Assembly: GCA_030295235.1 (NCBI GenBank) | Contig: AP026173.1 | Span: 1-64,000 of the forward strand | Direction: 5' to 3' | DNA length: 64,000 nucleotides | Source: Fistulifera solaris | Taxonomy: Eukaryota > Bacillariophyta > Bacillariophyceae > Naviculales > Stauroneidaceae | Part shown: piece by piece, positions 1-12,286 of the stretch | Numbering within the stretch: position 1 is the stretch's first letter | Layout: every line of letters begins with the position of its first letter | Position numbers and translations under genes: made by a program | Notes under the pieces: generated by a model | Told to the model about the DNA's origin: nothing | Database searches by the model: none | The model's input: the letters and a program-made list of their open reading frames with translations, nothing else

Positions 1-446
1 CCCTAACCCTAACCCTAACCCTAACCCTAACCCTAACCCTAACCCCTAACCCTAACCCTCAACCCTAACCCTAACCCTAACCCTAACCTCCTAACCCTAA
101 CCTCCTAACCCTAACCCTAACCCTAACCCTAACCCTAACCCTAACCCCTAACCCTAACTCCTAACCCTAACCCTAACCCTAACCCTAACCCTAACCCTAA
201 CCCTAACCCTAACCCTAACCCTAACCCTAACCCTAACCCTAACCCTAACCCTAACCCTAACCCTAACCCTAACCCTAACCCTAACCCTAACCCTAACCCT
301 AACCCTAACCCTAACCCTAACCCTAACCCTAACCCTAACCCTAACCCTAACCCTAACCCTAACCCTAACCCTAACCCTAACCCTAACCCTAACCCTAACC
401 CTAACCCTAACCCTAACCCTAACCCTAACCCTAACCCTAACCCTAA
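1..446. repeat. Telomere, CCCTAA repeats
   Basis: Tandem CCCTAA hexamers run from base 1 to 446, so this window begins at a chromosome end and the G-rich TTAGGG strand points outward. The outer 160 bases contain variant units (CCCCTAA, CCTCCTAA, CCCTCAA); the inner 280 bases are almost perfect. The array ends abruptly at CCCTAATGTCAG. A long Leu-Gly open frame across it is only the translation of the repeat. Confidence 0.98.
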
Positions 447-1758
447 TGTCAGTGGGTCTGCCAGACAGACCGTGCTGCAGCGAATTGTCTTACTGGTGCA
501 CAATGTCCAATATCTTTCCTATTTCCTATTTTCCCACCTATTCCTCTTTTTCCAATTATCTGCTTGTTCCTTCTACCTCATTTACCTCTTCCTAGTTACC
601 ATATTCCGCTTTACCTAGTTCTAAGTTCCCTTTTCCACATTCCAAGTTCCATATCCCAATTTCCAAATTCCTAACCCTGTAGAAAGAAAAGAGAGACAGT
701 AGCTCTTTCATGGTGCTGATATTGTCATCTTGACACGGATGCACGCTCATCGTCGTTGCGTTTGTTGCGCGTTTTCGCCTTTTGATAATCAAAAACAAAA
801 AACGCATCTAACCTACTCTAAAGAGAATGCAAGAACGACGGACATACCAATTCCAAAGATAATCAAGAACGAAAATTGTGGCATGACGCCAGCAAAACTT
901 CATTCCAAGAAATTCCAAACGAACGAACGAACGAACTAACGAACGAACGAACGAACGAACGAACGGTAACAAGACAGCCGCGATAGACAACTTCCAAAGA
1001 TTATCAAGCCGCATAAAAGCACAGGGCACGAAATTCAAGACTGTTCAAAGCACCTAAGTCGAAGTTGACCATGGCGCGCATGCCGCTGTACAGTGAAATA
1101 ACAAAAATCAATCTTTCGAACCCAAACTTCGTATACATCATATAAAAATGCAGGAAAGACGAATCTGAAAGAAGCAACCGCGAGATATCGATTCATTCAC
1201 GAAAACGCTGGTGAGCTTAAAAGTGCCACAGCAGCTCTTTCTGAATGAAAACGCGATTATTTGTTGTAAAAACGACTTTCGACCCATTCAAACAAGGAAC
1301 CTACTATATTGTCATAAAAAAAGGAAGAATCGGTACGAAGATACATCAAAAGAGCAACCGCGAGTAGCTGTAAAGCAGCTCGGAAGACACTTTGGATGAC
1401 ACCACAGCAGCGCTTCTACTTTGACGCGATTTACAGCTCTGTTGAATACTACACGAAAGCCTGCGGCGCCCTTGGACGATCTATTAGAACGAAATAAAGC
1501 TACTAGAAAAAGAATCAACGAAAAGTATAACAAATTGACTATTTTATTACTGTCGATAGCTTTGCATTGCAATGGTGATGCTTGTTTATTGTTGTTCGCG
1601 GTTCGCGCTGAGTGTTTGTGGTGGTTGGTCATTTGTCATTTCGATCACGTTTGTCTTTTGAAATTGCAGTACTGTTTCGGATGATATTCAAACTAATTCC
1701 AATAGAACGGTAAATTGATCGGAATCTTACACTTTACCCCACAGTAAAGGTTTTTTCC
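447..1758. other. Subtelomeric non-coding stretch
   Basis: No gene is supported here. Bases about 500-680 are a degenerate pyrimidine-rich tract made of short variants of TTCCTATTTCC and TTCCAAGTTCC ending in CCTAACCCT, possibly decayed telomere-like sequence. Short open frames further right have no recognisable domain and no consistent coding signal. Confidence 0.6.
918..966. repeat. AACG tetranucleotide microsatellite
   Basis: About twelve copies of AACG with one AACT variant. The reverse-complement repeat (TTCG)n occurs again at about 17326-17359, beside the PH-START gene. Confidence 0.9.
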
Positions 1759-4700
1759 TTAGACCGCAAAGCTCGAACAAGTCCTCATAAAGCCATTTTG
1801 GTGTGTCTCCGATAGGATCCCCATTTGACAAAGAGACTGAAAGCTTTGTCCGTCAGATGTTTTGTTGCGCTCGCGGTTATCACTGTGATCCAGCAGTACC
1901 GAAATGATCCATCCGACGTTCTCTGAGACCTTCGCGATTCGATTGTAGGACTGAATCATGTTGCTCATACTAAAAATGTTGCCAGCCACAAGAACATGCA
2001 CGCATTTGCGATTCTCGTTTCCTACCAAGCCACAAGTTGTTGTAATGTAGATTTGGATTTCACCATTCGTCCATCGTCGAAAGGCGCTTTGATCTCTCTT
2101 CATCGTCAGAATGACCAGTAATAACGCATGGAGTGAATCCACGTTGCAAGAGCCATTCTTCTAGCTGTGCTGCCGAGTCCGATTGTATTGCAAATGATGT
2201 GCATTGACACTCCTGAGTTTAGTTCTTTGACTCAGCTAACGACAAGATTGCTCATGCTAGCCACTAGGTCGCCCACGACCTAGTAGTCCACAGTGAAGCC
2301 TTGATCTACTTCTCCCATTACCTCGTCACGAAGAATTTTACGAGGAGGCACTTTGTTGAGGTTAAAAATGCGAACACTGGATCAATGAGCGCAAAGTCCA
2401 GCGTCCCGGAAAGAGTTATCACTGGAATATCTAGCGCTCCGATCTCTTGAAGCTCTTTGTACTCATTGCGAAAAGAGACTTCGGACAAGCATGTATGTAC
2501 CTCATCCATAACAATCGCGTGCAAAAGTCCGCCTTGAGGCAGCTTTTGTGGTTCTTGAAGAGCTCCACAAACTCCCGACAGCAACAAAAACACAACGTCA
2601 AGCTTTCCTAGTTTGTGATCGCCTTTGATTTGAGCAGCGATCTGTGCCACTGAAACGTCAAGCCTGCATTTCCCTATCCGAACTGATGTGTTTGCCAAAC
2701 GGGCCTCAGCCGATGCAATGTGATGTTTGTTCAGTAACTTGTAGGGTGAAAGAGCAATGATTGTGTTCAACGGCTTGTTGGAGAACCACGCCGCCAAAAG
2801 TGGCCCAAGCCATGCAAGTGATTTACCACTTCCGCAGGGGGTACCGACATGGCCGTGGTACTTCCCGCTTAGAACCATCTCCACCATTTGTCGCTGTGTG
2901 ATGTCCAGGAACTGGAAACCTGGTCCGTATCGCTGCCGAAGTCCCCCTCAGATGTCGTCACTGTCGATGCGCGCTTTTGTAGCAGAGTGGTACTTCTCCA
3001 AGTGACATTTGAAAGATCCGAATCAGCTTGATGCCTGCGCCTTGCAACTTTGTATGATATCGTTCGACATGTGTTCTCTCTGAATGTCCATGCTGGTTCG
3101 CCACAGATTCAGTTGCTGTCAAAATGGTGTGATCGACTTCGCCAAACAAGACATTGTGCCACGTTGAAAACACCTGCCGAATTTCCGTCTTTCTGGGTGT
3201 GTTTACAAGATCAAAGAGTGTCCGAGCAGCTTGCCGCATGCTGTAATGCGAGTTTTCGTTATTTGGAAGAGCTAGTAGCAGATTGTTGCCAAAAGGATTC
3301 AACTGCTGAAGTGCCGCCCGATACAAGATAAACACACGACACATTTCAGTTGGCAGAACATGCATGACCTTTCGCTTCACTGCAGCCTGTTTTGACACAA
3401 GTTTTACAGTCTTGTTGACCACCAAACCATACTCGGCCGTCCCTAGCGCAAAGTGAACTTCAGACAACTTCAGATGTCTGACTTCGGTAAGGAGCCCAAC
3501 TCCAAAACCGAAACAGTCAAATGCCAAATCAAGGTATGCAGCCACTTGCTGAAGCATCTCTGTCCGTGTTTCAGCGTTATCGCCATTCATTTGTAGATCC
3601 TCCGATGATATTGTTTGCTCTCCATTCTGCATTGTAAACGACAATGTTGCCTCATCAACGTGATGGACCACAACCGGCTCAAGCAGTTCAGAAAAGAGGC
3701 CCAGCTTTCCCCGCGGAAGATGCTAGCAAATGCTTCTTTGCACTTCTCCAGAGCTGCAGGTAGGAGACCAGAAAAGAAGTCTCTGTGATAGGTATTGTTG
3801 CCGTAGTAGATGTTTGTGCCGTCCGTCTCCGCCGTCTTGCTGTAATTTTTGCGTGCCGACATGTCTCGTGTAGCACGAATCAATCCAGAAAGCATTGCGG
3901 GCACCCTTGCACCTCACACTCTCTCAGCAATAAACCGCATTGTCTTGTCTCTCATTGTGTCTTGCTGCACGGCAAAAGAGCTTATCCGTGCTGCTCGCAA
4001 CATGTGGAGGACACGAGAAACCATGGAGGCCACCTCTCCACAGTCTCGGAAGCGAAGTTTCTTCTTGGTCAGTACCATGGAGCCGAACAATGCAGTATAG
4101 TTCAACATCGGTTTGCGGTGGAAAAGCCCTATCTTCTTCAAGGTATGCCGCCAGCATTTCCAACACAAACAACTGTGGATCTTGGGCTTGGGACTCGGTT
4201 CGGATGAATTCGGGAGAAATGCGAGCGGATGATAAATGAGCCTGTTCGCCACATGAAGCATACGAAATGCTTTAACTCCCGTAGTAGATCAACAATGTTT
4301 TCATAGAGAACAAAGGTTGCACCGTAGGTCGTGGTCGCTCACATCTAGCCCAGGAAAAGTCATCAGGCTTGCACGTGTCTTTGGATCAATCATCTTGATA
4401 AGAAGCTCTGTGTGATTCTTTCTCATCCATTCTTCCAGCCATTTGTGAATGAGTTCAAGCTCGGGCTCCATAGTCTGATCAATCTCTTTTCGCGGCGCGG
4501 AACAATGAATTCTCGAAACTTAGTATCAAAATCCAAGCCCAAGCAATGGCAAAGATCCACAAGAGGCTGAAGATGGGTGACATACGGTGTGGTCTCCTCT
4601 CCTCCACAGCGATATTTCTCAATCATCTCGATCGTTCGTGCAAAGTCAAACGTCTTGCTGCGCCCGCGATTTGTGTGAGGGAACTCGCGGTAGAGCAGAC

Positions 4701-5684
4701 AGCTTCCGGTTCTCGCCAACGTAAAGCTTCATTTTCCTCTGCTTGCGGCTGGGGCACTGTTTCTTGCGTCGAGATCTTCCTGCATGACCGGTCAAGATTG
4801 GACGCATCAATGTTCGCCTTTCCACAGTGAAGACAGATGAAAGCGTCCCTCATATCAAACGCCTGTGTCTTCCAGATCTTCATTTCGTCTGCCAGTTCCG
4901 TTGCAGTAGCTTGATCAAAGGAGAAGCCGGTGTGGTTTGCACGAACATGTTCAAAGATATTGGCAGCGGTAGTTTCATTCAAAAGAGCATCTTCCTTGAC
5001 AAATGTTTTGCAAGCAAGGCACTTCAATTTACCTTCCGTGAAAGTAAAACATGTTGAATGGCTTGGGAGGCGAGTTGACAGTTTCGGGTGGAACTGATTG
5101 AGCCGTTGTTGTCCAAGTCCGTGGCAGTACGCTTATGAGATGCTGGAGGAAGTTCCAACTGAGTCGTCAGAGTCGTAGCCGTAACTGTAGCCATAGTTGG
5201 AAGTTCACTTGTCACCAGAGCTGGTCCACCAGAATGATCTCCACCACCCAGACTGGAGTTGCATCGATAAGAGCCACAGCATTGTTGGTTGCTGTCATCG
5301 TTGCAGATGCAGTTGCAGTTCTGATTGGAGGAGTTGGAATGAGCAAAGGAGTTTGATCAGTCGTAGGACCAACAAGAAGTTCTTCAAAGTCATCATTGCC
5401 ATCCGTCATGAGCATCGTAGGAGGAGCTGGGAACAACGAAGAAGCTGGAGTTGTCACGGGTGCAGTTCCAGTAGCAGTTGGCGACCACAAGAAGGAAGGA
5501 GCAGGTGCTGGGGCACCTATCTCAGCTGTTGGATGATCTCCACTGCCCAAGTCCATAGCGGTAGTAGTTGCAGTCGCCGGGCCAGACCAGCCGTCCCATC
5601 TGTCCCAGCCATCCCGTCAGTAACATTCTCGCGGTCAGGAGTTGGGTAGTCACCGTTGAAAAGGTCTTCAAAGCTGTAGTCCAT
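1759..5684 (-). pseudogene. Subtelomeric RecQ-like helicase relic with BED-like finger
   Basis: I read one decayed minus-strand gene in several frames. From the N-terminus: a Thr/Pro-rich tail from an ATG at 5684; a BED/C2H2-like finger at about 5060-4930 (KLKCLACKTF, then HVRANH); a middle region with GHSERTHVERY at about 3089-3057, which has the His-to-Tyr spacing of tyrosine recombinases; and a RecQ-type DExH helicase. In the helicase I see a Q motif (QRQMVEMVLSG), Walker A GTPCGSGKS (2845-2819), motif Ia ALSPYKLL, DEVH (2506-2495) and SGT. The second helicase lobe lies at about 2205-1930 (FAIQSDSAAQLEEWL, then ITTTCGLVG and QSYNRIAK, matching motifs V and VI). A TGA at 2948-2950 interrupts the frame just upstream of the Q motif, and frames change near 5045, 3680, 2300 and 2100. 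Telomere-linked RecQ helicases are known in fungi; the relation here is inferred from architecture. An intron-containing active gene is less likely. Confidence 0.7.
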
Positions 5685-7143
5685 CTTGAGATGAAGGAAA
5701 GCAAGGCGTAAAAGGTAGAAGCAACAAGCAGAAAGCAAGGAGCAAGAAAGCACTATTGTCGGAACGATTACAACCTGTGGTCAAGCACAAATTGTGGGAA
5801 GGAGTGCCTCATCACTTTTCAAAAGAATATCTGATATTCCGGTCAAAATGCGTGCTCACAGATCATGAATAGCCCTTCACCGAGGACCAGCAAGATTCTA
5901 ACACTTTATTTGTAGTAAATCACTAAGTGCTTTCTTGCTTATTACGACTAATATAATTCACACTTCAATCTTCTCAGCTAGTTCAAGTTGTCAAAGCGTT
6001 GAACTGTAGTAATTGTTGTACTTATTCCGAAAGATATCCACAGTTGTTGCAGTCAATCGGCCATTATCTGTGCAGAATTTGTTATTTCTGGTCTTGAGAA
6101 TTTACTATAGCAATTAACGTACCTAGACCCGTAGGATTGTACTGATTTTTGCACTGTCAAAAATCGTTTAATGTCGCAGGGTGGTGTTTGATTACACGCG
6201 TCAGTCGTGTCCGTTTCGGAATCCTTTTTCTCAAAACGACAACAATCAACCATGACATCGGAGGCCGTCATTTACTTCATTCGACATTTACTTTTCAATT
6301 ATATAAAGACACTGCTGTCAAATACTATTTATTCCTACGAGGCTCTACGAAGAAACGCGCGGATTTATTCAAAATGACTGTGCAGCGGGCTTTCAAAGTA
6401 CATGCCGCATTTTCCGTCGAAAAGAAGGGATGTTTGAGGCCCTTGCGAAGCCGTATCGAAAAACAATTCATATTCTCGGCTCATATGTAACTACTGCTAT
6501 TTAAGGTCGACTGCTGTCTTGTTATGATTGATCAAAATAGTGCGTTTGAAAGTCAAAGAAAGAGAATCAAAGGTACGTTCGTTGACCGACCGAAAATTTC
6601 GATTCTTCAAATGCAAGCATTAGAGACGCGATTTCGGCACAGAAATCGTACAATAACTTTAACATGAATTTTTAAAAAGCTTTGATTGGGTCTGTGCTTG
6701 TCAAATCGTAGCGCTTTCTTAGATTTCAATATTCGAACGTCGGTCGCCAAATTCGACAAAATTGATAAAGTCGAAAGCGTATCATTTTGCGCTCGCTTAT
6801 CGTTCTCATTGTATCAATAATCAAACGATTGTTCCAATACATTTGCGAAATAGTCGATTCACGTGTCGTAGCTACCGCTTTAGCTATTTGTAATTCGTCT
6901 TGTCGAAAACTATTCATCGCAAAATATCGACAAAATTTCATCCCACTTCTTCTACTTTCACTCCTAAGGCAATTACAATAGCCGACACCCAACTTAACCT
7001 TTTGCCTTGTCAAAGGACCGCCCTACCGGGCCGTCCCCTTAGCAGCGGACGTGCGTAAGAAGAGGTGTTCCCCCATCCTTGACCCTACCCAGGGGGGGGT
7101 GCGAAACCTAACGATTGCACCTTAGCCGCGTAGAACTAAGCCT

Positions 7144-7236
7144 AGTACTAAGTTGGGGTTTGGGGAGAGATCCCGCTCGCTGCGCGGTTTCCTTTCCCCC
7201 TCTCCGCAAACACCCAAGTTACTGTGGTTAGTACTT
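7144..7236. repeat. Imperfect inverted repeat, about 93 bp
   Basis: AGTACTAA at the left end pairs with TTAGTACT at the right end. Inside, TTGGGGTTTGGGGAGAG pairs imperfectly with CTCTCCGCAAACACCCAA. This could be a small MITE-like element or a foldback. No target-site duplication is obvious. Confidence 0.45.
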
Positions 7237-7335
7237 GCTCAAGGGGGTGAAAAGATGGAACCCGATGAAACAACACGCCCGGGTGATTCTTTTACTAAGC
7301 CAACAATACAAACGATATAGATTAGCTAAAGTGAA

Positions 7336-7460
7336 AGGGGGGAGAGACGGGGAATCGCTGCGATGAGAGGGGGAGAGAGGGGGAATCGCTGCGATAAGAG
7401 GGGGGAGAGAGGGGGAATTCCGGCGATGAGAGGGGATTCCGGCGATGAGAGGGGATAAAC
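7336..7460. repeat. Short purine-rich tandem repeat
   Basis: Four degenerate units combine GGGGGAGAGA with AATCGCTGCGATGAGAG or ATTCCGGCGATGAGAG. It is locally duplicated and not coding. Confidence 0.7.
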
Positions 7461-8099
7461 TAAAGAATTTAGGGATAAAAGGGGATAGAGGGGGATGTGC
7501 GGCGAAGTGAGGCATACTTAGCGATGATGACGTTTCGAAGGTGGTTTCGCCTTAAAGGATTTCTTCGCAACGTAGATCAACTTGAGTGATAGATAATTGA
7601 ATCATTACCGCTACGACGAAGTGAACATTTTTCTTTGACTAATGAAAACCCTTCGGGCCTTGATTATTGTCCTTTAACTTTACCGTAAGTCTCGTAGAGC
7701 GAAACGTGTTATACGAAAGGACTTGACGAGCCGTTGCGGCCACCGCGAAAGCGTAACCGCGAAAATTTTGCGGGTGTCCCGGTTAATCTACTACTACAGT
7801 ACCAGGGTACTTTCATCATTCATAACGCACGATGATCGATGATTGATGATTGATGATGTAGAATATTATTCTTTATGATTAATGATTGATTTTGATTTGA
7901 ATTATGAACCATGAGCCATGAGCAATCATAAGGTTCCTACGGTGTCTATTTTCATAAGTATTACTACGTATTTGATGGCCTGTAAACTGGGAAGCATCTT
8001 AGAGACTTCGAAAATAGCTTTGTAAGGTATTTTGGTACGTCTGGGCCTCGGCCTCGATTTCCTATTTTGCATTATTTTGTGGCCTTCTACTTGCTTTGC

Positions 8100-9237
8100 A
8101 TGTTTCATCTTGCCAGTCCGCTGATTGCCGTCGCTCATCCGTTCAAAGTTATCAACGCTGCCGATCATCATTCGTCCGAAAACTTATCAATGTGTGACAT
8201 TGCGAAGGGGAAAATCACAGTCGCACTAGACTGGACGCCCAATACGAACCATGTTGGCATGTATGTTGCTTTGCAAGAAGGTTTTTACACCGCAGCAGGG
8301 CTTAATGTAACGCTCGTTCCTCCTAACGAGAATGAAGGAGCTGTTACGCCGCCCCGTCGGGTAGCCGCTGGCACAGCAACATTCGCAGTTGGGGCTTCTG
8401 AAACTGTCGTTTCGTTTGCCACAACTTCCACGCAACAAATGTCGCGCCTTGTGGCGGTTGCGGCTCTCCTGCAAGGCTCGACGTCTGCTATTTGCACTCT
8501 TCAAAGTTCTGGAATCGACACTCCGGCGAAATTACAAGGTCGACGTTTCGCTTCACATTGGGGCCGTTTTCTCGGATGCCATGGTTCGTACCATGGTAAA
8601 TAATGCAGGGGGCGACGGTAGCAAAGTAATTTTTCAGCCACTTCCAGGCCATGGCTACGCTGTGCCTGAAATCTTTGAAGCTGGAAGTGTTGTTGCTAGT
8701 TTTCTCGAACGCGGTCTTTCGGATTCAGCTTGGATCTTTTCTCATTGGGAGGGTCTCTTAGCGGCTCGTGCTGGACAGAAATTGAACGAGTTCAGCTGGG
8801 ATGATTATAATGTTGCGTACGGATATGCGCCGATCTTGTTTTGCCGCCCTGATACTATCTCGGACCACATGGACAAGGTCAAGGCCTTCTTGGCTGCTAC
8901 CGAGCGTGGATATAAAATTGCGGCGTCGGATCCGGTTCGGGGAGCAAAAGCGTTATGCGCCTGTGGACACCCATCGCTGAAAGACAAGGAATTTGTCATG
9001 GCGTCGGCGCAGGCTATTGCACCCGCTATTTTAAGCAAGACAGGAAGCTGGGGTACCATGACAATGGAGCGTTGGCGAGCTTTCGTAGACTTCTTGACGG
9101 ACAATAAGATTATTGTTGATCACGATGGCGTGGAATACGATCGATCCAAGATTATTGTCAGTGAGCTTTTCACTAACGATGCTTTGCCATGCGATTTGCG
9201 CGGCTTAGTTATAAAGAAGAATATAGTTGATAAATAA
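8100..9237 (+). CDS. NMT1/THI5-like periplasmic-binding-fold protein
   Basis: The protein matches the NMT1/THI5-like family, which includes the fungal pyrimidine precursor synthase Thi5 and bacterial substrate-binding proteins. The diagnostic N-terminal strand and helix, VALDWTPNTNHVGMYVALQ, is clear, followed by a sliding lobe with VGASETVVSF and the second lobe (YGYAPILF, WRAFVDFL). The frame opens upstream of the first ATG at 8100, which would add a weak hydrophobic leader; an internal ATG at 8190 gives a cytosolic form starting MCDIAKGK. The frame changes at the GGGG run 8560-8563 between GRRFAS and GAVFSDAM with no intron signals, so it is either an assembly indel or a real frameshift. 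Thiamine pyrimidine synthesis is possible, but the NTNHVG version also occurs in transport-type members, so function is open. It converges with the phosphoglycerate mutase gene 43 bases away. Confidence 0.75.
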
Positions 9238-9280
9238 TACAGATTATAATTTCGTCCCATAAAGCGAATTGTTGCATAGT

Positions 9281-11866
9281 TTACTTTCCCTGTACGGCTG
9301 CGACCGGATTCTTAATTGAATTTATAACTTCTTGCTCTTCTGCAGTCAGCGAAAAATCATCGTCGACGGATATCATGCACTCCTCATCCGGTGATCCATC
9401 TTCGTTGAGACAAGGTCGGAACAGGTAGCTTGCCGCTTTACCAAAATTGTGCACTTCCAAAGGATCACGACCGCTACCATCGTCAAGAAGCTTTACGCAT
9501 TTCGACTTGACATCGAAAATGATCGGAAGACCGTTCGGAATTTCTAGCTCAACAATCTTATCCTCCGGTATATCACAAAGATGCATCAACAAGCCCCGAA
9601 TAGCATTCTCGCTACTGGAAATTAAAACACGCTTTCCCTGGTCAACTGCTTGCGGCACGATGCACTCCGTGAAAAAGGGTATTGTCCGGTCCATGCAATC
9701 TTTCAGCGATTCCGATTTGGGAAGTTTGCGAGCAAGTGTCGGTCTTCCCTTCTCAATACTTCGGATGAGGGACTCGCGCACAGAATATCGCAGATCAGAC
9801 AAGTATTTCGAATAGCGAGGGTCGTTGCCAGGATAATGAGGAGAAAACGAAGAGACCTTTGGCGGTGGTGTTTTATAGCCTCGTCGCCATGCTTTGAACT
9901 GCGTTTCGCCATGACGCTGCTTTACCATTTGTTTCGAAAGTCCGGTGAGCTCTCCATACATTCGCTCATTCAGTCGCCAAGTTTTAATGATAGGGAGCCA
10001 TAAACAATCCATTTCCGAAAGCACATGCCACGCCGTTTCGATCGCTCGTGAAAGCCACGAAGTATAAACCACATCGAATTCAAATCCGTACTTTTTTAGC
10101 AGCCGACCAGCGTCTTTGGCTTCTTCGATTCCGTCTTGGGCAAGTCTATGCGGCAAATTGTGAGTTCAGTCGGATCCACGAACAAACGCACAACCGCATA
10201 CTTACGCGACATCGTCCCATCCCGTGAATAGTCCGAGCAAGTTGTGACCCGTCTTGCCATGTCGAATGATAACAATAACTGGATCGCGTCGAACGGGCGT
10301 CTTTCCCATTCCGGGCACCAACACTTGGCTGGGCACCGAAGTCACGCACGGCTTACTCGAGATAACGTATGGAGAAACAGGCGATTCGTCGTCGTCATCA
10401 TCATCACCTTGCGAAAATTCCATACTACCATCATCTTTGAACGTGGGAAGGTCTGGGTCAAATTGGTCTCCGCGCTCCAATGCCTGCAATCCGTCTGACC
10501 AGATTTGATCTTCGATAAATTGCATAGGCTTTCCGTTGTTGCCGTCACTCCCATCGTCTTCGGGAGCTGCGTTTGGATCAATAAACTGCCCTGCCCACTC
10601 ACCTAGCTCTCGCTCTGCACGCAACTTCAACAGACTTCGCTCGAGAGACGTCAAAGGTACCGACATTTGGCTTGAGCTCAGCGCCAGTGTATTGTTGTAT
10701 CCAGGGACTTGATTCGCCCACTCCTCTTCACGTTTGAGAGCTTCTTTCAGCAATCCGGGTTTTTCCAGAAATAAACCCTTCATATGCACTTGACTCACGG
10801 TCGACTTTTCGGCGGAAGGAGGAATTGGCTTTAAATCACGATCGAATTTGTAAATGATGGGAATGCCGGTCGGAATCGAAACCATTTGAATATCTTCATC
10901 CGAAATCCCATCAATTGTCTTTACTAAACCACGCAAGGTGTTTGCGTGTCCCACTACCATGACATTTCGCCCATGGCGCAATTCGTACTTGATTTTATCT
11001 TCCCAGACAGGCGCCGTTCGCTCCATACAATCCAAAAGCGATTCGGTCATGGGAATTTGCTCCAGCGACAAATCCGCATATTTCCGATCACGACCGGGCC
11101 AATACTCGTCGTTGGGTGTCAACGGAGGAGGTCGTGTACGCAAGGATCCTCGCCATTCTTGTACTAGATCTGCACCCAACCGTTCCGCCGTCTCGAATTT
11201 GCACAATCCAGTCAATGCTCCGTACATGCGTTCATTCAATCGCCACGTTTTAAAAACCGGCTTGTAGATTTGTTCCATTTCTTGTAGCATGATCCACGAC
11301 GACATGATTGCCCGTTTGAGTCGGGAAGTAAAGACAATATCGATTTCGTATCCACCTTCTAGTAATAAACGCGCCGCATGTTCGACTTCCCGACGACCTC
11401 GCTCTGACAGACCCGGATCAGCCCATCCAGTGAACGTAGCATTCGCATTCCACAGTGATTCTCCGTGACGAACGAGTATTAGTGTTCCCGGCTCGACTCT
11501 CGGTTTCGGAAAGATAACATTGTTGATGCTTTTTAGGACTGTAATCATTTTGGAAGATTCGCTGCGCATCGAGTTGTATCCGTCATCGTCGTCTAATTCC
11601 AAGGGCCGACGACCGAACAACTTTCTTAGTAGTTTCCCTTTCTCTTGCAGACTGTTTTGATAATTGCCTGACATCGACATGGAGTATCCGTTGGAAATAG
11701 GTCGAGAAAGATCGTCGCTTGCATTGCTTCGACTTTCTGTGTCTGTCGAAGCTTGACGCGCAACAGCGCGTGTTCGAGCGACCCCAAAGGGTCTTTGAAA
11801 GGCTACAGTGCCATATTTGCCCGTTGAGAGTACCAAGATACAGAAAATATCAATATAATGCCGCAT
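9281..11866 (-). CDS. Tandem-domain phosphoglycerate mutase, plastid-targeted
   Basis: Two cofactor-dependent phosphoglycerate mutase domains lie in one protein, interconverting 3- and 2-phosphoglycerate in glycolysis. Domain 1 has RHGESLWNANATFTGW, LNERMYGALTGL and VVGHANTLRGL, so both catalytic histidines are present. After an acidic linker (QGDDDDDDESP), domain 2 has RHGKTGHNLLGLFTGWDD and LNERMYGELTGL, but the second histidine block reads LISSSENAIRGLL, so the His is lost. One 60-nt intron, 10146-10205 (GTAAGT to CATAG), splits an Ala codon within domain 2 (DDV-A-LAQDG). I chose the ATG at 11866 because it starts a signal-like helix, MRHYIDIFCILVLSTGKYG, followed by TVAFQRPFG, which resembles the diatom plastid motif with Phe. 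The reading frame has no breaks. Domain 2 may be regulatory or structural. Confidence 0.9.
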
Positions 11867-12286
11867 TTTGAAATAAAACAGTTTCTTCTTGATGATAAAG
11901 AAAACAGTGTTGTTGCGAGAACGAGAAGCGACGAGATCGAACGACATGGTGAGAAAAAAACGTCGCGGACGTCGGCTTTCTCGAAACGCGACGAACACGT
12001 TCGTTGCTTACGTCTTACGTCACAAGTAGAAATCATCGCACAGAAGATCCAGAAACACTCAAACTACACTTTTCCTCACAGTCGCACCAGATGGTCGGTT
12101 CGTTGTAGGTTCATCAGTGCGACATTTCCGCTTGACACCTTTTGATTGCGTCAAGTCAAACAGTCACGAATCATCTCGAAAACCCATCACTTTTGCAAAC
12201 AACACTTTCTCGCATCATCACTTTGTATCCCTATTATCCTTCAACCTCACTCTTTATCATACTTTACCCTTACAAAAGAAGAAAAT

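Larger units (their letters stand above)
5760..8066. other. Gene-poor subtelomeric interval
   Basis: No supported gene. 5760-6980 is AT-rich with no coding signal. Composition changes sharply at about 7000-7260, which is GC-rich with G and C runs, and again at 7800-7925, which is a degenerate ATGATTGATGATTG repeat. Two small repeat features inside are listed separately. Confidence 0.6.

Noticed and set aside
141-503. 120-residue Leu-Gly repeat frame across the telomere
   Set aside because: It is the translation of TTAGGG repeats; no gene.
592-1684. Several 60-106 codon frames in the subtelomere
   Set aside because: No domain; overlap microsatellite and degenerate tracts on both strands.
7010-7260. 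Ribosomal RNA or organelle DNA insertion suggested by the GC shift
   Set aside because: I find no conserved rRNA or organelle gene sequence in it.
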